Made by a program: the position numbers and the translations under genes. Below, piece by piece: positions 9,545 through 19,862 of a DNA stretch of 64,000 bases. The stretch comes from Adiantum capillus-veneris (taxonomy: Eukaryota > Streptophyta > Polypodiopsida > Polypodiales > Pteridaceae): contig CM043963.1 in NCBI GenBank assembly GCA_014529385.2, positions 5,865,501 to 5,929,500 of the forward strand, in the 5' to 3' direction. Within the stretch, counting starts at the first letter, position 1. Each line of letters starts with the position of its first letter. The notes below the pieces were generated by a model. It was not told the DNA's origin, did not search any database, and was given only the letters and a program-made list of their open reading frames with translations.

Positions 9545-10072
9545 CTAGCTTAGTTGCACCACCTTGGGACAAATGAGCCTGATCAGCCACAGAAGGTCAG
9601 CACCTCGGATCACTTTGACTCTTCCTGATGCATCTGTGAAGACGTAAGGCGTGATGGCAACACTTTGTACAATGCTGAGCCTTTTAGCAAGCAACAATTG
9701 GATGCTATTACCATAATCAGCATGACGAATGAAAGTGACACCATTAATGTGAAGCACATCATCAACTAAGATAGTTTCCTTAGATTGAGATAACTTCTTG
9801 AAAATTAGCAGCAAAGGTAGGGCAGGGAGGCTTTTCACCCGGTCTCCAAAGCACTTTGGACAATATCCAAAGTGACACGGACAAGAGGTTGGCTTGGGAT
9901 TGGTGGTGTCTGGATTCACAAAGTGCACTGGGAGCACTCGCAGACGGGCGACAATCTTGTAGGCAAGCCTTCGCCTCTTTGCTTCAGGAGGATTTAGGGG
10001 TGAGAGTCGTGGTTGCAAGTTGGAGGTTGAAGTTGGTTGCTCACTAGCCTTTTTCTTGCATGTAGTGGTCAT
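9545..10072 (-). CDS. Unknown 175-codon ORF in the leader of element B
   Basis: Starts at ATG 10072 and ends just before the small conserved ORF. The product has a basic N-terminal third (TCKKKASEQ, PPEAKRRRLAYK), a Cys group CPCHFGYCPKC that could bind a metal, then a mostly hydrophobic C-terminal half. Extra ORFs before gag are known in some Tat/Ogre elements, so an accessory protein is possible; I do not recognise the family. No equivalent long frame is seen in A1 or A2. Confidence 0.45.
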   Translation of the reverse strand: MTTTCKKKASEQPTSTSNLQPRLSPLNPPEAKRRRLAYKIVARLRVLPVHFVNPDTTNPKPTSCPCHFGYCPKCFGDRVKSLPALPLLLIFKKLSQSKETILVDDVLHINGVTFIRHADYGNSIQLLLAKRLSIVQSVAITPYVFTDASGRVKVIRGADLLWLIRLICPKVVQLS

Positions 10073-10558
10073 CTAATCCCTTATTAATGAGATTAAGCCA
10101 AATGTTACCTTACGCTTGAGCACGCGTTGCGGCCTTGGGCCACTTAGGTGTAGAGGTGATCTTCCTCCTCTTAGTCGGCTCCTCAGGAAAGAGAGGTCTG
10201 GTGATGCTTTCTCTTCCCTTAATGTGTGTCACAGTACCTTCATGTATGTTGATGTAGAATATTTCAAGATTGTGTGCGTTGGAGGTTTGTGGAGCACTCA
10301 TAGGTTGAGAGGAGAGGTATATCAAGCTCTTCTTCTCACTCTCCTTCGTTGGCGACGATCACAAACAAGGCATATAGAAGAACTTACTTCTTGAATTTCA
10401 ATGACACTGCAACTTGGTAACAAGACCTCGATGAAATCTTTTAAGGCCTCTAAAGCCTCCTCCCCTTCTGTTCTCCAATTTGCAAACTCCTCACGCCATT
10501 CGTCCATGTTGTAGATTGCACATCTTCATTGCTTGTGGACTGAAGGTCTGTGTAGCCC
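10073..10558 (-). other. Leader of element B between PBS and the 175-codon ORF
   Basis: Two short minus-strand frames occupy this leader: 10322-10507 (acidic start MDEWREEFANW, Arg-rich end) and 10110-10325 (includes EEPTKRRKI). The first shares its frame with the 175-codon ORF. They may be pieces of one upstream accessory frame, but I see no domain. Confidence 0.35.
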
Positions 10559-10576
10559 TCCTCTGTGGGGGCACCA
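10559..10576 (-). other. Primer-binding site of element B
   Basis: On the minus strand TGGTGCCCCCACAGAGGA begins three bases after the LTR end. A tRNA 3' end (…CCA) would pair with the TGG start. The same type of site follows the LTRs of A1 (TGGCGCCCCACGAAGG) and A2 (TGGTGCCCCCACGGAGG). It is not the initiator-Met type; I do not assign the tRNA. Confidence 0.7.
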
Positions 10577-10579
10577 AAA

Positions 10580-12110
10580 TGATAGCGGGAAAAAGAGCAG
10601 TGCAATCGGGTGGCCTCTGTACTCATGCACACTCCACAAACCACGCCTCATGCAAACAAGCAAAGAACAAAACAAAGGGGGCACCACCCTAAATTAAGAG
10701 GTTTAGGGACCTCACACATAGTGCACATAGGCGAGTGAGACTTCTGGCATTATGATGGCATCAAAACATATGGCAAAACACATAGAAATGAAGCTTAGGG
10801 ACCTTATGTAGCATATATATACACAAGACATCAGCTTAACAATACAACGGCATCTGATCATACATAACAAGGATATAGAGAAGCAAGCCAAGGATGGCAT
10901 AATCCCTTGTCAAAAACAATCAACCCAGCAAGTAGGTATGATCCTACTAGCAACACATCAATACCTTAGAGAATGATGGCGAGGATGGTGGCCATGGAGC
11001 ATGAGAGAAGACTCCTTATTTAGGTTTTAGGGCTAGTAATGTAGCATACTAGAGGGAGAGAGAGAGAGGGAGAGAGAGTAGAGCTCCATCCATAGCTCCT
11101 CGTTGTGAGCAATGTCGTCATAGCTTCGTTGCTTGGTGAAGTGGGTGAAGTGTTGGTTTTGAGTGAGAGAAGGCCTCCTTATATAGGTTTCTGAGAGGGT
11201 TTAGGATTAGGGATAAACATGCTTAAATCCACTGATTGGGGTTACTTTTTGCTTAGGGTGGTCAACAGATTGAGGTCACCTGATATGTCACCATCAAGAT
11301 ATTCTCTAGAGTGATGTGAGAGGGGAGGGTAAATGCTGATTTTTCTGATTGTGACACATGGGGATAAGGCCTTGACCAGCATTTAAGAGCAGGTAAGGTG
11401 GCTGTTGAAACTGGAGGTTCTGCACATGTCAGGGGGGGACCTGCGGGGGGGGGGTGGCAGCTGGGTCCTCCTGAATATCAAATTCTCAAAAAATCCTCAA
11501 CCATGGCTTCTTTTGACATGCGTTCTTTGAAAAAATCAGCATGTCTCTTTTCAACTCAAAAGTCTTTATCCCTGTTGACTCACCTTTACCATAAGATTTT
11601 TCCTTTTTCTCCTCCTGTAACTGCATTGTTGATGCCCAATCACTGCTTCTAGTAACAGTGAACTGTTACCTACCAAATACTTATGGTGCAACAAAAAATA
11701 TTTACCATGTGTAAAAAAAGTTAGTGTAGGTAAAAAGTGATTTGTATTTACCATGTAGGTGAAAAATATTTACTGTAGGTAAAAAATATTTATTATGGTA
11801 AAAAATATTTACTGTCGATAAAAAAGTGAAAACGGAGTATGCTGTGCTATGAGTCCGCATGAACATCCTCGTGTAAATTTCACTAGAAATTCACACCTAG
11901 AATGGGCTATTCTGTAAGATATAGGTTGTAGGCATGCATAAGAGCTCGTTCCCACGTATCTTCTGTCCATGGCACTTTTTACTCTTTGGTGCTTGTGAAG
12001 TAGATTTTTCTTCTCTTTCGAGATCCCTTGGACTAGAGTATCCTCATCTCCCCAAAAACTGACTGTGCCTTTATTGCATCTTCAGAAGGGGTCCTAAAAA
12101 CCATGCATCA
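10580..12110 (-). repeat. Middle LTR of element B (5' LTR of the complete unit)
   Basis: About 1531 bp and almost identical to 2139-3670: I see about three substitutions and one G-run length change. On the minus strand it ends CCCGCTATCA immediately before the primer-binding site, so it is the 5' LTR of the full internal region. Confidence 0.9.
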
Positions 12111-12765
12111 TATAGCCCTCCCCCTTAAGCTAGAGGTATTTGATGCCTCTAGCTGTAGGTTGTGCTACAATAGGGTTCTCTTGAATACTTACCCACCTGG
12201 TACCAATTGAATTTGCCATGTTACTGCTTTCTTGGCTTATGCACCCTGTTTAGTCCTTTCTGATGAATAATTGTATCCATCCATGACTAACAACTGGTCT
12301 CCTAGACCCTTGAAAGCCATACCCCATCCATTGTCAATATCCGCTTTCACTGGTAGCATTCTCTTTTTTTCTTTTTTTCTTCTCTTTTTTTCCTTTTTTT
12401 TTTTTTTTGAAACGACTATGTACATGATTGTTATCTTAGTTGGAGCTCGAATATGATGAGCTCTCCTCTGAACCATCCTTAGCATTGATTTCACCAGCAT
12501 ATGGCTGTGAAAGACGACATTGGTAGGCCTTCAATCGCCAACCATTTACCGGGGTCTGATGTACCTTACCATCTAGGTCACCTAGTTGGTAACTACCATT
12601 TGAGAACCTCTGTATCACTACAAAAGGGCCTTCCCACTTAAGCAAGAACTTACCATCCTTCCTGCGATCAAAGCGATTGTCGTATCTGAGCACTAAAGAA
12701 CCTTCCTTGATACCTTTCTTGACAAGGTTGCGATTGAACTTATTTCGTTTCTTCTCTGCCTGGGT
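12111..12765 (-). pseudogene. Duplicated pol 3' end and polypurine tract of element B
   Basis: Nearly identical to 3671-4325. It carries the polypurine tract, the untranslated T-rich segment and the last 85 or so codons of integrase (GPF-like domain and Ser/Glu tail). It is cut at 12765 in the word GCCTGGGT, where the third, partial LTR begins. This is the remnant of a second tandem unit lacking everything upstream of integrase. Confidence 0.88.
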
Positions 12766-13114
12766 GAAAAATATTTACCGTGGTAAAAAATATTTACTGT
12801 GGTAAAAAATATTTACTGTCGGTAAAAAAGTGAAAACGGAGTATGCTGTGCTGTGAGTCCACATGAACATTCTCGTGTAAATTTCACTAGAAATTCACAC
12901 CTAGAATGGGCTATTCTGTAAGATATAGGCTGTAGGCATGCATAAGAGCTCGTTCCCATGTATCTTCTGTCCATGGCGCTTTTTACTCTTTGGTGCTTGT
13001 GAAGTAGATTTTTCTTCTCTTTCGATATCCCTTGGACTAGAGTATCCTCATCTCCCCAACAACTGACTGTGCCTTTATTGCATCTTCAGAAGGGGTCCTA
13101 AAAACCATGCATCA
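12766..13114 (-). repeat. Third, partial LTR of element B
   Basis: Matches 3315-3670 with roughly eight substitutions in about 340 bp, clearly more than between the two full LTRs. It ends with CCATGCATCA followed by the TGCCC target duplication, so this is an original outer end of the insertion. Confidence 0.85.
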
Positions 13115-13205
13115 TGCCCCATAGTGTGTGTGTTTGTGTGTATCATCCCAAGAGTGTGTGTCGGGTCATTATAGAGGCGTTCTGTGTGTTTCCATCCCGC
13201 TCACA
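13115..13205 (+). repeat. 5' LTR of A1, remaining 3' part
   Basis: Resumes the LTR interrupted at 2138, starting with the second TGCCC copy (13115-13119). It aligns with 37990-38076 and ends in CTCACA, the LTR 3' terminus also found at 38076 and 44756. Confidence 0.85.
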
Positions 13206-13211
13206 TTCTTT

Positions 13212-13229
13212 TGGCGCCCCACGAAGGAT
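13212..13229 (+). other. Primer-binding site of A1
   Basis: TGGCGCCCCACGAAGGAT starts six bases after the LTR end CACA. It has the TGG start expected for pairing with a tRNA CCA end and resembles the sites of A2 and B. Confidence 0.65.
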
Positions 13230-13949
13230 CTTCTTCGAGTACCTTCTGCTTCAAGCTTCAAGCTTCGAGATTCGGGATTACAGGTTGCAGATTACAGATC
13301 ACAGGTTATAGGTTACAGGGAGAGGTACAGGTAAAGGTGATTCACATAGGTACAGGTAGTTGGAGTAAAGTGATGTACTAGTAATGGAGTCACTTGCAGT
13401 TGTCGTGGGTATGCATCATTTAGCGCCTGCTTGAGCGCATTTTCTGTTGGTATTGTATGTTACTTGTGGAAACTGCCATTGTACGCCTTTGTGGAGCCAT
13501 ACTCGGTTTTATTTGGCAGTCCCAGCCATTTATGAGACTTGGTCTGAAAGATAGTCATTTCTGAAACTTGACTATACGAGATTTGCATAAGCCTTCGTGA
13601 AAGGGTCGATAGCGTGAGGTTTTATTGAGCTGGGGGATTCTCAAATGTGAGATCCTTTTGGTGATACAGGTAGCTGGAACACCCTTTTCGTGACCTCACC
13701 ATAGGCTATGTAGTAGTGATTTCTAATTGATGCTCGGGTTCTATTGTTGGCAGTTTATGCATACATATACAGTCTATATTTTGTGTTCTCACTGCTCTAC
13801 TTCTGGGAAAACTCTGTCAAAATTTATTAAAGTTATGATGGCTGGTTTTTTGGTCTTTTGAGCCATTTATACTGTTATGCTGCTGAAATTTTGGCAAAAT
13901 CAGAGGATAATACAGGTGTGCTTTCTTGGGAGTTGCATGGTTGACTTTA
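13230..13949 (+). other. Untranslated leader of A1
   Basis: About 720 bp with no convincing frame. The first part has short repeated GATTACAGGTTACAG-like words (13270-13320). The whole stretch aligns with the A2 leader at 38100-38810. Confidence 0.7.
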
Positions 13950-14168
13950 ATGGATGATCAAAACGGACCTCAATTCACTCCTTTTCATTTAACTCAAAGA
14001 ATCCAGATAAATGTTCATGTGTCCAGGAATATTTTTTTCCAGCAGCACATAGTCTTTATGTTCGGGCCAAGAAGATTAAGAGAGATAATGGAATGCCCTT
14101 TGATTGTTGTAATTACGATGATTAACTATGAAAACTCATTTGATGTGCATGTGTTTGTCCTTATCTAA
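13950..14168 (+). CDS. Small conserved ORF upstream of gag in A1
   Basis: 72 codons from ATG 13950 to a stop at 14166-14168, ending about 100 bp before gag. It matches the element B ORF at 9301-9528 in PFH, INVHVSRNIFFQQHI, FGPRRLREI and SFDVHVF. The A2 copy at 38818-39037 has the same text broken by one TAG. Conservation across two families suggests a selected product or peptide. Function unknown. Confidence 0.6.
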   Translation: MDDQNGPQFTPFHLTQRIQINVHVSRNIFFQQHIVFMFGPRRLREIMECPLIVVITMINYENSFDVHVFVLI

Positions 14169-14271
14169 AGTTGAGCTCCATTGAAGTTTCTGGGAATTGA
14201 GTCAGTAAAAAGTTTTGGGTTCTTGCACGTGTGTTCGAAGGGGTTCTCAAAGCATCGTAACTTGGGTATCC

Positions 14272-14744
14272 ATGGCTTTCTCTTATCCGGATTTTCATGG
14301 AAGAAGTGATGAAGATGTAGAAGTTTTTTTGGAAAAGATGGAGGTTGCCTGCATTAGAAACTAAATTCATGACCCGGCGCCGATGCTACGTCTTCTCCAG
14401 ATTTGTTTGAAGAGTGATGCACGGGTTTGGTCCAAAGCATTTGAAGAAGAGTTGCGTGTGGCTAATCCACCTGTAAGATTGAGTTGGGACAATCTAAGGC
14501 ATGGATTGGAAGTGGAGTTTGTGAAGACAGAAGGTCTTGACAAAGTGTGGCAAGAAGTACAAGGTTTGGTACAGAAGGAAGGTGAGCCAATAGATGCATA
14601 CATACGTAAGTTTCCATTGGCATGGGAGCGGATGTGCAAGGCTTTAGCACCACAAGTACCCTCATCTGACATGATGAAGAAGGACAAGTTCTTGGCTGGT
14701 CTTTGGGAGAATATACGTTAGAGAGTGGAGCTACAGAAACCTAG
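14272..14744 (+). pseudogene. A1 gag, first part (5' of insertion C)
   Basis: ATG 14272 gives MAFSYPDFHG, matching the gag start of B. A capsid-like segment follows (LRLLQICLKSDARVWSKAF, VWQEVQGLVQKEGEPIDAYI, MKKDKFLAGLW). Two stops interrupt it: TAA near 14354 where A2 has CAA, and TAG near 14719 in a position expected to be CAG. The coding sequence is split at CTAG 14741-14744 by insertion C and resumes in the same frame at 17365. Confidence 0.82.
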
Positions 14745-17106
14745 TGATAGCCGTTTTTCGGCTCTTTGTAATTGCCACAGTGAGTTACCTCACCCTACCA
14801 AAATCACCCAAACACTGTGGCTATCCCTACCATTTCACTGTACATAGGCGTGCGTGAGTCACGGGTCTTTTTCCATATCTTCTTAAAAAACCCTCAATTA
14901 GCTAGCCATTGGGCTAGTTGAGCCAAAAATAAATAAAATATAAGTATATTATGGCCCATGCGTATGTAAATATTTCTTTGTATATAGGGCCTAAATAAAA
15001 GATTTTTTCATAATTATTTTGGTATTTATTTTAATATTTCTACCTAGGTGTGTGATATTTATGCTCTGTACATTGCCTCACCATTACCACAATTTTTCTT
15101 ACCATTTTTTATATTCTTTATTCCATATAGAAATATTTTCATGTAAGCTTCTCTTATATTTGGTGTAACTCCACCCCAACAAAAATCCAAAAAAAACTAG
15201 TTTTATTTATGTGTATATTTTTTCACTATTGTGATTTTTCCCTTCCTACATCTATTTTGTCTTTTTTTCTAAAAAATTAGAACACCAAAAATATTTATCT
15301 TTTTATGGTAGCCTCATAAGGAGAGAGATTTCTTTTGACCCCTTTATATTTTTTCCACTTATATTATTTATATTTGACATGTACATATTTTTTAGACCCC
15401 TCAATATTTGATTTTCTTAGTTGTACTATTCACTTATATCATAATCTCAACAATATCTTCAATTATAGACCTACCAAATAAGGTCAAGGGTAGGTGGTAT
15501 GCATACATGCACTATGGAGGGCTCACTCTTGGAGGTATTCAAAAGAATCATCCAAAGAAGGACCCCACAAGGACCTTGTGCAGTGAAAAAAAACGGTCGT
15601 TTTTGCTGCATTTTTAAAGTTCACTTGCTCTCCGAATTGGAAAAGGTGATACAAACAAAAGTTGTAGCTCATGGGCTGAACTTTAGCCTCAAATTTTTTC
15701 ATATTTTTTTGAGCTACGAGCTGTGAGCTATGATTTTATTAGTGGACCCTAGTTTTCCCATGCTATGCAGCCACACTCTCTCTTCCACTTTATCATTTTC
15801 CTCTTTCACACACACTTCTCCACTCATCATCCCCACCTCTCTCACCACTCCTCTCTGCACCCTACTCACCTTCTCCTCAACCTTGAAGAATAAGAGAAAC
15901 CATGGTGAACTCATACCTCCCACACACAATTCCATTCCAAAATTGACCACCTAGTCTCATTTTTCCTCCTCCAAATTACCCATATCTATCAAAAAAACCA
16001 CAAAATTCAGCCTCTTCTCTTAAAAGACAGCATCATGGTGGTTGATTACTCAGCTTCAATTACCTTGTCTCTCAAAGAAGGTCAAGAGTGGAGAAAAAAT
16101 GTACCGTTAAAGCTAGTGGACCGTCAACAAGCGTCAAAATTGGCCCTACTCAAGACACTTGGAGCATCAACCTTGTAAGAAATCCACCTTTTCTTACCTC
16201 TTAAGAGTTTTTCTTCCTTATTTGTATCCTACATGGATACTCCCATTGTAAATATCCAATTCCATTTGTAAATTAATACTAACTCTTCTAACACTAACCC
16301 ACTATGAAAAGTCCTACCACCTCCATTTCTCTCCTCTCTCTTTCCCCACCAACTTCTTGATAATTCTAAGCAAAAGAAATTAGATAAATTGCTGAAAATC
16401 TAACCCAACCATGGTTAGAGGAGTAACCCTAGCCTTCAAAATTGCTATAAAAGGAGGGTGTAGCTAGCACAAAAGGGGGGAGCCATAAGCAAGAGCACTA
16501 TGCTATAGCTTGAGAAGCCAAGCTCAACCTCTCTAGAAGGAGCTCTTGAGTGGAAGCTCATTGTCTTATGCATGTGCATGTGTTGTAATAGGGGATTAGC
16601 AAGGGAACTCTATGCCATTGTAAGAGAGAGAGTGATCATTCAATTGAGAGTAGGAAATCTATCATTTCTCTTACTAGTGTAAGCCCAACAATTGCTGAAT
16701 CAAGGAGGGTGGATTTGGACTAAGCTTGGATACTTTGTCTCCCTTCCAACGTGAAGTAATGGACAACAATGATGCGTAAGTGTCTTGGTGTTTTTTGTTA
16801 AGTTCTTGATAGCTTGTCTCTGGTGTTGTCATCAATCTAGCCATAAATCCCACATACTGTAAGAGGGCGACAGGGTGGAGAGGACTCCCCTGGCCTTAAG
16901 AAAGTGATTGGGGTGGCTTTTCTTGTGATGTGTTGTGGTGAAATTTACGCAAGCTATGTTGAACAAATACTAATCTCACTTGATTTGTCATGACAGATTT
17001 GTAAGAAGGTATTAATGCAACAAGCACCCCCTCCCCCTTTCTCTCTCTTTCTTACATATATAATTGTGTTTGCTTGATCATTGCCGGTACGTTTCAAAGC
17101 AGCCCG

Positions 17107-17192
<86 letters not shown>

Positions 17193-17364
17193 GCGTCCTA
17201 GTTCGCATCCAAAACTAGGTGATGCCCCAAATTTGTGTAGGGTTAGGTTGCGGGTTTGTGTGTGTGTTTGTTGTTTTTTCCAACCCCAACCCAATTGAGC
17301 AGTACGGGAGCCTTGAAGGGTGTCTAGAGGTTGCTCTTCTTGTTGCCCGCCCCGGACCGCCTCA
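14745..17364. mobile_element. Solo-LTR-like insertion C in A1 gag
   Basis: 2620 bp that begin TGATAGCC, end CCGCCTCA and are flanked on both sides by CTAG (14741-14744 and 17365-17368). Removing it together with one CTAG restores a continuous gag frame equivalent to that of related elements. I see no gag or pol inside. A TATA-like GCTATAAAAGGAGG at 16444-16457, about 900 bp before the right end, fits an LTR promoter read on the plus strand. A second copy of its start was not seen within it, so a solo LTR of about 2.6 kb is the simplest reading. A non-autonomous LTR element is the alternative. Confidence 0.7.
17109..17190. repeat. (CT)n microsatellite
   Basis: An uninterrupted CT run of about 82 bp near the right end of insertion C. 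It creates spurious Ser/Leu and Arg/Glu reading frames on the two strands. Confidence 0.95.
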
Positions 17365-18230
17365 CTAGGACATATGAAGATGCATTAGAGGTGGCAAGGA
17401 ACAAAGAGTGGAAGCTGAGGAAAATGAGCCAGTTAGGGGTGGAGTCTTTGCCCATGAGGTCTGAATTTCAGCCTATAAACTCTTGCAAGGTCGCATGCCA
17501 GGGGTTCATCATGAACGAGTGGTTCGTGTTGCTCCTCAGGTTATGCCAGCAGTAGTCACTACAGTAGTGCAAGATGATGGGCTAAGGCAAGACATGAGGC
17601 AAGTGGCAGATTTAATGAAGAATCTCAGCCTAAACATGCTAGGTCAAGTGGGAAATAATCGAGGTCGAGAGAGGTTTGAAAATCAGGCAGGAGGTGAAGA
17701 AAGACCTAGGAATAGTGTTGGACAAAGCAATGGTAGGTTTTGGAGGTAGACGCCTACATGTTATAATTGTGGAGAGTTGGGCCACATCAACCCACAATGT
17801 GATAAGCCACTAACGATGGGGGGAGACATGTATCCATTGCCAAGACAGGTGCTAACTACGTCAAATGATTATGGCATCGAAATTAAGGAAGAAGAAGGAA
17901 CCAGTGGATTAAAAGACAAAAGTGATAAGTGTAATCACCTTGGAGAAGGCACCAAAGCTAGAGGATACATTAGTGATTCCTATTGGGAAGAGGACCACAG
18001 AGGACAAGGAAGAAAGAAGTGCCCAAGGTTCCAGTAAGAAGAACGGAAAGATCTATGAAGGCGAGGATGTCAAGGCCAAGAGGAAAAGGAGAGCTGGTCG
18101 CAAGTTTCATGTTTCAGATTTTCCACTAGGGGATGGGCAATTAAGCTATGACTTGAAGGAGGATCTGAAAACCAGGAAGGCAGATGTTACTTTTGGGAAG
18201 CTTATAGAGATGGTGCCTAAGCTAAAGCGA
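17365..18230 (+). pseudogene. A1 gag 3' part, zinc knuckle and linker
   Basis: Resumes gag with TYEDALEVARNKEWKLRKM. After a Gln/Gly-rich linker and a TAG near 17747 (A2 has CAG) comes the CCHC knuckle CYNCGELGHINPQC. The linker to protease is Lys/Glu-rich (EDVKAKRKRRAGRKFHVSDF) and changes frame at least twice relative to A2. TAG near 18231 ends the segment. Confidence 0.8.
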
Positions 18231-19006
18231 TAGTGGAAGAGGATGGTTAGCCCAATGGAGAAAGAACTAGAGAGAGGTGCAATGAAGGTGTTGGCGATGG
18301 ATGAGCTACCATACATTTGTCCGATAGTAGATGTGTGGCATAAAAGAAAAAATCTAGGACAAGGTTATGTTGATGGTGGAGTCCAAATATGTGTCATAAC
18401 ACACTCATGAATTGAGAGATGGGTCTTACAATGATTGGGGTGTTAGGCTTCCGGATGAGATTGGCAAACCATCAAAAAGTAAAATGTTTGGGTATTGTAA
18501 GGAACTTAGAAGTGGAGGCGTATGATGCAAAGGCAGTGGTTGATTTTCATGTGATGCCAGCAGGGTTGAGAGAATATCCTATTATACTGGGTAGACCATG
18601 GTTACGTGCAGTGGGAGATGTTCACGATTGGAGATGTGGTACAATTAGTCTCTATGGAAAGACAGGTGCCAAGAAGCTATATAACATGGACACAAGGAAA
18701 CGATTGGAGGAGCTTTATGAAGATGAGGATGAGTCTAGTGATGAAGATTATTCCACAGTGTCTGACGAGGACAATGATAGTACTACCAGCAGCGATGAGG
18801 ATGTTGATGTTGCATTTCTTTTGATGGAAAAAGAAATCCATGAGTCTGGTTTAGTCGCATTTGCGAATGAGATTGAAGATGAAAGTGAAGGTTCTTATGA
18901 AGTGATTGAAGGGTTGATGCAAACCAAGGTTGAATTGTCAAAGAAGCAGGAATTGATGACACAAATGATCAGTGGAGACCTCTCAGCTATGGAGAAGGAG
19001 ATATAA
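18231..19006 (+). pseudogene. A1 aspartic protease region and acidic spacer
   Basis: The active-site loop reads YVDGGVQICVITHS, followed by TGA where A2 has TGC. After a frame change, LGIVRNLEVEAYDAKAVVDF and IILGRPWLRAVGDVHDW are the usual C-terminal protease block. The acidic tail (EDEDESSDEDYS) matches the spacer before RT in A2 and in B. TAA at 19004-19006 replaces a TAT codon of A2. Confidence 0.8.
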
Positions 19007-19862
19007 TTGCACATGCTGGCTAGTTTTGCTGATTTGTTCATTATCTCATATGAAGATATCAAAGGGTTCAAAGGAGAAGAGATGCATATAGAGCTGAAAG
19101 AAGGTGCTAAGACAGTGTGAAAAAGGCTAAGAAGGATGGGTCAAGAGCAAATGGAAGCCTTGAGGGAAGAGGTGGACAAGTTATTGAAGGCAGGGTTCAT
19201 AGTCTCTGTGGAAACCACAGAATGGGTGAGTCGAGTAGTAGTCAGTCCAAAAGAAGGATGGAAAGTGGAGGATTTGTGTAGATTTTAAACCCTTAAATGC
19301 AGCCACTAAGAAGAACCCATATCCTCTTCCATTCATTGATCAGATATTGGATTCAGTGGCTGGCTATGAGAGGTACATTGTGTGTGATGGTTTTTCAGGT
19401 TATTTTCAATTGAAAATTACTGTTAAAGATCGCACAAAGACAACTTTTAGTACGCCATGGGGCTGCTATTGCTACACGGTATTTCCATTTGGGTTGTCAA
19501 ATGGACCATCTTTCTATCAAGAGAGAGCAAATTGGGTATTGGAACCATTCATTGGTAGTTGTGTTAAAGCTTTTATGGATGACTTCTGTGTCTACAGCAG
19601 TAGGGTTGAACATTATGAGAAGCTGCAGATGGTATTGGCTCGATATGATGAATGTGGAGGACAACTAAATCCAAAGAAACGTCATCTAGCACAGTCAAGG
19701 GTGAAGTTATTGGGCCACATGGTGTCAAAAAATGGCATTGAGGCTGATTCGGACAAGGTTAAGTCTATTATTCTTCTTCTATCACCTACGAGTACGAAGC
19801 ATCTGGCAACCTTTATACACAAAGTGAAGTATATGGCGCGGTTTATTCCATTGTCTTCGTAG
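19007..19862 (+). pseudogene. A1 reverse transcriptase, broken
   Basis: The N-terminal fingers region (19010-19340) is interrupted by TGA near 19119 (CGA in A2) and a frameshift near 19250. From about 19347 the frame is open with CDGFSGYFQL, TPWGCYCYTVFPFGLSN and AFMDDFCVYSS, which holds the catalytic Asp pair, then LLGHMVSKNGIEADSDKV. A stop at 19860-19862 ends it. Confidence 0.85.

Larger units (their letters stand above)
2139..13114 (-). mobile_element. Ty3/gypsy Tat-type retrotransposon B with three LTR copies in tandem
   Basis: Ends are TG...CA (TGATAGCGGG at the left, CATGCATCA at the right on the plus strand) and both are flanked by TGCCC. Minus-strand order from right to left: partial LTR 12766-13114; a pol 3' fragment with its polypurine tract 12765-12111; full LTR 12110-10580; PBS; leader with small ORFs; gag, NC and protease, RT, RNase H pair and integrase 9209-3996; polypurine tract; full LTR 3670-2139. 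Gag to integrase lies in a single frame with four in-frame stops. The two complete LTRs differ at about three positions plus one G-run indel, while the partial outer LTR differs by about 2%. Confidence 0.88.

Noticed and set aside
16954-17298. Arg/Glu-rich and Ser/Leu-rich reading frames
   Set aside because: Produced by the (CT)n microsatellite at 17109-17190. The same holds for frames over 46689-46766 and 60126-60180.
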